Origin: an uncultured bacterium
GTDB taxonomy: Bacteria; Verrucomicrobiota; Kiritimatiellia; CAIKKV01; CAIYGI01
Assembly: GCA_903925685.1 (NCBI GenBank)
Contig: CAIYGI010000084.1
Span: 1-37,829 of the forward strand
Direction of reading: 5' to 3'
Length of the DNA: 37,829 bases
The notes below the pieces were generated by a model. The model was not told the origin of the DNA. It was given only the letters and a program-made list of their open reading frames with translations, and did not search any database. This document shows positions 32,960-37,829 of this stretch, piece after piece (position 1 is the first letter of the stretch; every line of letters starts with the position of its first letter). Made by a program: the position numbers and the translations under genes.

Positions 32960-33964
32960 TCAGCGGCCGCCATAAGCAACGTAAGCAATGAAGACCGCAT
33001 AGAAAGCGCCGCCGGCGAGCAGAGTCCAGGGACTCATCGAGCGGCGCAAGCGCAGCCACAGCAACATCCAGAGACCTGACATCAACGCCAGCGCGCCGGC
33101 CAGCAAAGTTGCGCCCCGCAGTTCCCAGGTGGTGAATAGCATGCCGAAGACGACAGGGAAACTGCTTTGAAACACCAGGGCGCCCGTGATATTTCCCAGG
33201 GCCAGCACATCCTTACCCTTGCCCACCCAAATAATGGAGTTTAGTTTTTCAGGCAATTCGGTGGCTATCGGGGTGATCAGCACGGATAAGATCATCGCCG
33301 GCATGCCCAAGGCCGCCGACACGCTGGTAACCGCCCCCACAAAATAGTGGGCGCCGCCGACAATGATCCCCAGCGACAGAACGACCTGTAAAATGCTCCA
33401 GCGGCCCTTGGGTGTCACACGCAGGATACGCGCCAGCATCAGCGGCTCAAGATCTTCCATGCCGTGGTGCTCCATTTTAAGGATGTGCCTGACGTACATT
33501 CCGTACGAGAGCATCAGGGTGATGGCGACCGAATAACGCAGCCATACGATTTCCCGAACGAACGTGCATGCCAGGGCCACGGCGTACATTGTCAGGAAGC
33601 AGACCATGTCGTACTGCAAGCCCTCGGCATGGATCCGGAACTTGAGCGTCCGGCGCTTCAAGGCCGCATAGACAAACACCGCTGCGCCGGTCATAAACAT
33701 GGCCAGCGTGCTCAACATGAACGGCGCACCCACGATTGCGCCCATACCTACATCGTGGGATGCCTTCGATCTGTAGCAAAGGATGGCGATGATCGGAATC
33801 ACCGTCTCGGGCATGCCTGTGCCCACCGCCGCCAGTATGCTTCCCACCGCGCCCTGATGCAGGCGGAAACGATGCCCCACGAATTCCACGCCATTTGTAA
33901 AGACAATGCAGGCGCCCAGGATCACGCCCAGGCTGGCCACCAGAATAATAACATCAAGAATCAT
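32960..33964 (-). CDS. Cation/calcium exchanger (CaCA superfamily)
   Basis: A 334-residue integral membrane protein with about 10-11 helices and the two inverted alpha repeats of Na+/Ca2+ exchangers. Repeat 1 is AAVGTGMPETVIPIIAIL (the usual form is GTSLPE) and repeat 2 is TPIATELPEKLNSIIWVGKG, followed by LALGNITGALVFQSSFPV. The acidic ion-binding residues (Glu in GMPE and ELPE) are kept. ATG 33964 follows the pseudopilin stop by one base; the ATG at 34000 lies inside the pseudopilin gene. The ion specificity (Na+/H+ coupling; Ca2+ or K+) is not readable. It is probably the last gene of the lptD-gspG unit. Confidence 0.9.
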   Translation of the reverse strand: MILDVIILVASLGVILGACIVFTNGVEFVGHRFRLHQGAVGSILAAVGTGMPETVIPIIAILCYRSKASHDVGMGAIVGAPFMLSTLAMFMTGAAVFVYAALKRRTLKFRIHAEGLQYDMVCFLTMYAVALACTFVREIVWLRYSVAITLMLSYGMYVRHILKMEHHGMEDLEPLMLARILRVTPKGRWSILQVVLSLGIIVGGAHYFVGAVTSVSAALGMPAMILSVLITPIATELPEKLNSIIWVGKGKDVLALGNITGALVFQSSFPVVFGMLFTTWELRGATLLAGALALMSGLWMLLWLRLRRSMSPWTLLAGGAFYAVFIAYVAYGGR

Positions 33965-33965
33965 T

Positions 33966-34394
33966 TTACCGGTTTCCCCCTGCGAGCCTCCGTCCGCCAA
34001 TGGACGCGCGCGGCCATTCCAACACCACCACCGCCGACGATGCCGTCAGCGACGACACCGCCCACTGATCCCATGCCTGGCCCTGTCCATCGCGCTGCAC
34101 CTGTCGCGCCGTCTGCCATAGATCGTTCGATCCGGCCGCGACAGCCGGGCTGGCGCCCAGACGCGCCTCGGCCTGTATGCGTTCAGCCTCGCAGGCAACG
34201 GCCGCCAGTTCCCGGCTGAGCCGCATGGCGCGTGCGGTCTGCTGTAGACTGGTAAGCAAGGCCATTCCCAGCGCCGCGATCACGGCGACCGCCACCAGGA
34301 CTTCGAGCAGCGTAAACCCCCCGCCGCGCTCAGGGCCGCAGGCCAGCCGCTCCGGCCGCCGGGCCGCCGGAACTCGATATGTCGGCGGCTTCAT
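33966..34394 (-). CDS. Type II secretion pseudopilin, GspI-like
   Basis: A protein of about 142 residues. A prepilin leader ends in GGG before the methylated Phe: ERGGGFTLLEVLVAVAVIAALGMALLTS, with the essential Glu5 of the mature helix. The rest is a short globular domain with no further family signature; the size and place beside gspG suggest a minor pseudopilin such as GspI, but GspH/J are possible. The frame is open to 34424 and the first plausible ATG (34394) already lies inside gspG, so the genes overlap by about 65 bases. The leader before GGG is long (about 27 residues) for a pseudopilin. Confidence 0.78.
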   Translation of the reverse strand: MKPPTYRVPAARRPERLACGPERGGGFTLLEVLVAVAVIAALGMALLTSLQQTARAMRLSRELAAVACEAERIQAEARLGASPAVAAGSNDLWQTARQVQRDGQGQAWDQWAVSSLTASSAVVVLEWPRASIGGRRLAGGNR

Positions 34395-34797
34395 TTTCGC
34401 CGCCAGGTTCTCCATCGCTGCCATAGCTCAACACCTCGTACGCTTCTCCATTCCGGCCGGGACACAAGTAGATGTAATTGTTGCCCCATGGATCCAGCGG
34501 AATCGTCTGAGTATCCAGAAAGCCTTCTTCAGGATAGGTCGTCGGCACCGGATCGGTTGCGGGTTTCACGCACAAGGCCGCCAGCCCCTGCTCCTGCGTC
34601 GGCAGACGCCCAACCTCCGTGCGGTATATTTGGAGCGCCGTTTGGAATGTCTTGATCTGCGTGCGTGCCGCCTCCACCCTGGCCTTGCGCACATATTGGT
34701 AAAGCGACAATCCGACCACCCCAGAGAGGATGCTGACAATCAGCAGCGACACCAGGACTTCGAGAAACGTAAAACCGCCGCGTGTCTGTGTACGCAT
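34330..34797 (-). CDS. gspG: Major pseudopilin GspG
   Basis: A protein of about 155 residues. The prepilin cleavage motif GGFTFLEVLVSLLIVSILSGVVGL has Glu5 of the mature part. The globular domain carries the GspG hallmarks: KARVEAARTQIKTFQTALQIY, PTQEQGLAALCVKP, IPLDPWGNNYIYLCPGRNG and LSYGSDGEPGGENEAADI (calcium-site loop). ATG 34797 has GAGGTG upstream and leaves a seven-residue leader (MRTQTRG). It forms the periplasmic pseudopilus of a type II secretion system. No GspD/E/F genes are in the window; the GspC-like protein at 5014-5952 may belong to the same machine. Confidence 0.93.
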   Translation of the reverse strand: MRTQTRGGFTFLEVLVSLLIVSILSGVVGLSLYQYVRKARVEAARTQIKTFQTALQIYRTEVGRLPTQEQGLAALCVKPATDPVPTTYPEEGFLDTQTIPLDPWGNNYIYLCPGRNGEAYEVLSYGSDGEPGGENEAADISSSGGPAAGAAGLRP

Positions 34798-34830
34798 ACC
34801 GCACCTCGCTCGCTTTTGCATTGCTCCCGC

Positions 34831-37164
34831 CTAATTCCGCCCCGTACCGACCTTGAACGACGGGAACGCCGTGAACGAGAACTGCAACGCCACGCGGTAG
34901 TCTGCGCTTTGCTCCGCTCCATTCACCGCCGTGTAGGAAGGAATATAGCTCATTCCCAACCGCCAGACCATGCAGTCGAATTGCCGTGTCACCGCAAAAC
35001 CCTCCTCCTGGAAGGTGGAGTTTTCGAACTCGTAACGGCCGTACACATTGTAGCTCCATGTCTTCACCGGCGTGAACGTCAGGTCTGCGCTGAACAGGCT
35101 GCTGGTGTCTTTCACGAGCCGATGATCCAACGAAAGGCTCCAAGCCGGATCGAACGCAATTTTCATCCGCGTATCGGTTGTGTCAAAGGTGCCGGTGTAT
35201 TCGTTGAAGGCCAGATCGCTGCGCAGGCTCACCCCTTCGATGGGCAGGAACTCCGCGCTGACGTAAAAATCACCCAGCGGCCGCGCGCCGCCATCCCGCC
35301 ACAAATTAAGGTAGGTATAAGTATCCAGGTCGAGAATCGTCGCCACTTCCCCGTTGCGCCTGGTCTGCCAGCGGTTCACGGCTCCGAGTTTGACCTGTTG
35401 CTGACGTCCAATTGCGTCCACATCGTCAAACTGGTACAAATCCGCGGCTTCCAGGTTCGGCAGCGGGACCAGCGTGTAATTGGCGTAGGGCTCGACGACA
35501 TGGCGCAGGCCGCGACCGAACATATTGTCGTCTTCGCTCCACACACGGTAGGCCTTGAACGAGTTTTCCACACCCAGTTCGAAAACGTTGCGCACGTTCG
35601 CGCCGCCATTGATGAGACTTTGCAGAGCATTGGTCGTCGTCACAAGCTGCACAACCTGCTGGGTGACGCCGCCGTTCACCACAAAATTGGTCGCGGTCTG
35701 CGTAAAAACGCTATTGCCGGAGCTAATGCCGGGGGTTTCAGAGTAGAACGTGCCGCGGTAACCGGCGCGCGGAACGACGCTTAAGAAATCGAAGCGCGTC
35801 GGATAGCGCAGCATGTTGGCGGAGTCCACCCGCAGCGCCTGGTAATTGGCCTGGTTGGTCTGGCCCACGGCATCCTGGGACCAGACCTTCTCGATCCATC
35901 CGGCCCGGTTGCGACTCTCGATCGTGAAAGGCGTGTTCGCAATCGTTTGCGGCGAGAACTGCAGGCTGGCCTCCGGCAGGCGGTCAACGTCGGTAAAAAA
36001 AGTGTTGATGCGCTTGTCCACCGTCACGTCGGCCACGTACTGGTCGCCGCGATGGGTGATGGTGGCGAAATTGATCGGCTGGCTCTGTCTGCGGTAAAGG
36101 GAATCGAAAAAGTCCTCCTCCATGTAGGGATCGCTCAAATATGTGGCCTGCATCAGGAAGGAGTCGCGATCGCTTAAGAGGCTGGCCTCCTTGGCGAAGA
36201 TGCGGTAGCGGGAGCTGCCAATGGGATACGGATCGCCATCGCCATGTTCCGACGGGCCCTTGTCGTCATTCATGTAATAACCGCCGATTTGCCCCATGCC
36301 GAGAGGTCCGTCCTGATTCCAAAGCATGGTTTCGCCAATGGCTGGTCCGCGTTGCGTGCGTTCGTCCAACGCCGTCAGGAAATCCAGTCCTGGTTGTGCC
36401 CGGTAGCGCGTCGTCGTCAGCGCAAACGCGCCCATCTCGCTGCGATACCCGGCCTGCGCATTGAACCCCAGGTCCCGATCCTTCATCGATCTGGTCCAGT
36501 AGGGCAGATAGAAGACCGGGATTCCGCCCAATTCAAAGAACGCACTTTTGCAGGTCAGGCTATCTTTGGGTGTAATTCGCAGTTCCCTCACATGCACCAC
36601 GTAATGCTCGTCAGGATGCGGCACATTACAGGTGGTGATCGCGGCATTGTGGAGCAGATAGGTCACGCCGTTGGTCGTGTTCGCCCGTTCGGCGCGCACG
36701 AAAAACGGATCGAAATATGCCGCAAACGTGCCGGTACGCCAGGTATGGGTCTTGAAGTTGTAAACAAACTCGTCGCCATGCCAGTCCAGACCATCGCCCT
36801 TGAACACGACATTGCCGACCGCATGCACATCGTGACTGTTCACGTCCACGGTGGCCGCATCGCAGGTCAACCGGGCGACGCCGCGCGTCACCACCACATT
36901 GTCGCGGGCCGTTATCACCCCGGCGGCGCGGTCGTATTCCAGATAGCGTGCCTTCACATCCACCGGCAGGTTCGTGGCGCTGGTCATGCCCGCCAGCGGA
37001 TCGCGTCCTCCCTGCCAGCTGCGGCGCGCGGTTGGCCGATTGGTCGCTGCCGTCACGGCGACGGCATTCGTCGTCGCTGCGGCTTTCGAAACGCCGACCG
37101 CACCCATTCCCGCCGCGACGGTGAGGCAGGCGATCGCCAACTTGCGAAATTGTAGGCTGCACAT
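34831..37164 (-). CDS. lptD: LPS-assembly protein LptD
   Basis: A 777-residue outer-membrane protein that inserts lipopolysaccharide into the outer leaflet. It has a signal peptide (about residues 1-29), a Thr/Asn/Ala-rich stretch, then an OstA/LptA-like jellyroll (about residues 65-150; VKARYLEYDRAAGVITARDN, VHAVGNVVFKGDGLDW). A large barrel domain follows with FFELGGIPVFYLPYW (typical LptD), NRAGWIEKV, EPYANYTLVPLPN and many aromatic strands. The last residues (FPSFKVGTGRN) do not end in an aromatic residue as many barrels do. Barrel disulfide cysteines typical of E. coli LptD are not obvious. gspG follows 33 bases downstream. The identification is firm from the order of domains. Confidence 0.92.
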   Translation of the reverse strand: MCSLQFRKLAIACLTVAAGMGAVGVSKAAATTNAVAVTAATNRPTARRSWQGGRDPLAGMTSATNLPVDVKARYLEYDRAAGVITARDNVVVTRGVARLTCDAATVDVNSHDVHAVGNVVFKGDGLDWHGDEFVYNFKTHTWRTGTFAAYFDPFFVRAERANTTNGVTYLLHNAAITTCNVPHPDEHYVVHVRELRITPKDSLTCKSAFFELGGIPVFYLPYWTRSMKDRDLGFNAQAGYRSEMGAFALTTTRYRAQPGLDFLTALDERTQRGPAIGETMLWNQDGPLGMGQIGGYYMNDDKGPSEHGDGDPYPIGSSRYRIFAKEASLLSDRDSFLMQATYLSDPYMEEDFFDSLYRRQSQPINFATITHRGDQYVADVTVDKRINTFFTDVDRLPEASLQFSPQTIANTPFTIESRNRAGWIEKVWSQDAVGQTNQANYQALRVDSANMLRYPTRFDFLSVVPRAGYRGTFYSETPGISSGNSVFTQTATNFVVNGGVTQQVVQLVTTTNALQSLINGGANVRNVFELGVENSFKAYRVWSEDDNMFGRGLRHVVEPYANYTLVPLPNLEAADLYQFDDVDAIGRQQQVKLGAVNRWQTRRNGEVATILDLDTYTYLNLWRDGGARPLGDFYVSAEFLPIEGVSLRSDLAFNEYTGTFDTTDTRMKIAFDPAWSLSLDHRLVKDTSSLFSADLTFTPVKTWSYNVYGRYEFENSTFQEEGFAVTRQFDCMVWRLGMSYIPSYTAVNGAEQSADYRVALQFSFTAFPSFKVGTGRN

Positions 37165-37244
37165 AAGAGCTGGTTATACATGATTCCGGCCCGCCCCGCC
37201 AGCGGGAAGAATCATGCGGATGTAAGTCCTCGCCCACAGTCGAT

Positions 37245-37829
37245 CTACGGCAAAATCAAGGGGCGGTAGAAGACGGGGACGCCATCCGGCGGGGCGCCGT
37301 CGTTCCAGACGTTCGTCCCGGAAGCGCTGCGCGCCAGGTTGGAGACAGCGACATCCCAGGCCCCGATGAAATTCGTCCCGCGGCGCACGGCAAAGTCGGT
37401 CGTTACGCCGCCGTTGGTCGTGCCGTACCAGACGACCTGATTGGTGCCTGGAACGCGTTTGACGGCGATGATCTTGAATACGGATGCCGCGTCCAGAGGA
37501 TCCGTCCCGGCGATGCGTTCCGCCCAGTTGGCGCTTCCGTCGCGATCCGAATCCTCAAGATTCAGGGCCTCGTAGTCGTTCGCGATGCCAAGGTTGTCCA
37601 TCAGCCAGCGGATGGGCGTCCCGTGGGCGGTCAGGCCATCGGGATCGATGTCGGTCGCCAGCAGGTCATCGAGCAGGCCGGCGCCCATCACGTTCAGTCC
37701 CGACAGGTATGGGCGCGACGCATCCGCCAGGGCGAACCACGGGCCGCCGGTGGCCCCCAGCCCGTTGTTGGTCGTGTAGGCGGCGGCGCTGGTAAGCAGG
37801 GTCCCGTTGATCCAGATTTTTGCGTAGCG
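37245..37829 (-). CDS. C-terminal part of a secreted LamG-like protein with Asp-rich repeat (5' end outside window)
   Basis: An open frame runs from the window edge to the stop at 37245. It is therefore the last 194 residues of a longer protein. The edge portion (KIWINGTLLTS, GLGATGGPWFALADASR) is the closing part of a concanavalin/LamG-like beta-sandwich. It leads into DIDPDG and DSDRDGSANWAERIAGTDP, which resemble thrombospondin-3/dockerin-like calcium motifs. The end, VWNDGAPPDGVPVFYRPLILP, is a beta-strand tail common in large secreted proteins of Kiritimatiellota-like genomes. An internal GTG at 37691 is not the true start. Likely an extracellular or surface protein; function unknown. 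Confidence 0.65.
   Translation of the reverse strand, partial: RYAKIWINGTLLTSAAAYTTNNGLGATGGPWFALADASRPYLSGLNVMGAGLLDDLLATDIDPDGLTAHGTPIRWLMDNLGIANDYEALNLEDSDRDGSANWAERIAGTDPLDAASVFKIIAVKRVPGTNQVVWYGTTNGGVTTDFAVRRGTNFIGAWDVAVSNLARSASGTNVWNDGAPPDGVPVFYRPLILP

Noticed and set aside
34177-35784. A 535-codon open frame on the + strand
   Set aside because: Antisense to the pseudopilins and lptD, which are clearly recognisable on the other strand.

Overview
The window is one GC-rich, tightly packed stretch of bacterial chromosome. It contains no phage, plasmid, IS or CRISPR sequence. The cell is Gram-negative: it encodes LptD, an OmpA-domain barrel, ExbB/ExbD channels and type II secretion pseudopilins. 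A coiled-coil/zinc-ribbon protein of the chlamydial CdsZ (CT398) type, an ExbBD locus ending in an alpha/alpha-toroid protein, and Asn/Thr-rich secreted proteins with EF-hand-like Asp motifs suggest the Planctomycetes-Verrucomicrobia-Chlamydiae group. Kiritimatiellota/Lentisphaerae-type relatives are my best guess. The taxonomy is inferred from gene content only.

Layout. 1-3745 (+): rpe, lepA and lepB in a row. 3988-4661 (-): an AbrB-PIN (VapBC-type) toxin-antitoxin pair with a palindromic operator. It abuts a truncated YafK-like L,D-transpeptidase (4670-4987). 5014-7068 (-): a GspC-like PDZ protein, RNase P RNA (rnpB, with its own promoter) and the zinc-ribbon protein. 7212-8318 (+): tRNA-Pro(CGG) followed directly by a tRNA-dihydrouridine synthase. 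8341-9432 (-): an OmpA-like porin. 9762-17930 (+): a four-gene operon of a giant TPR protein, ExbB, ExbD and a 1234-residue protein with a double membrane anchor, a long disordered linker and a C-terminal alpha/alpha toroid. It resembles a TonB/Tol energy-transduction machine with an unusual effector, and it is the strongest candidate here for an undescribed system.

17938-23825 (-): an MFS transporter, a transglutaminase-like protein, a small coiled-coil membrane protein, a CYTH-CHAD protein and a secreted OB-fold protein. 23969-24994 (+): rlmN. 25000-26189 (-): an HTH-EIIA(PTS) regulator overlapping an Rrf2 regulator. 26250-32873 (-): an FMN riboswitch with an intrinsic terminator, then ribBA-ribH-nusB-ftsY-ribD-ribE-cls. 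Here the riboflavin pathway is interleaved with a transcription factor (NusB) and the SRP receptor (FtsY) through overlapping start/stop codons. 32960-37164 (-): lptD, gspG, a second pseudopilin and a cation/Ca2+ exchanger. The window ends in the 3' part of a secreted LamG-like protein whose start lies outside.

Three groups of genes appear to work together. Riboflavin synthesis is complete (RibBA, RibD, RibH, RibE) under FMN control. Outer-membrane biogenesis and secretion are represented by LptD, pseudopilins, a GspC-like protein and the SRP receptor. The TPR-ExbBD-toroid operon, with the divergent OmpA-domain porin, looks like a Tol-Pal analogue. All identifications come from reading motifs by eye; no database search was run.
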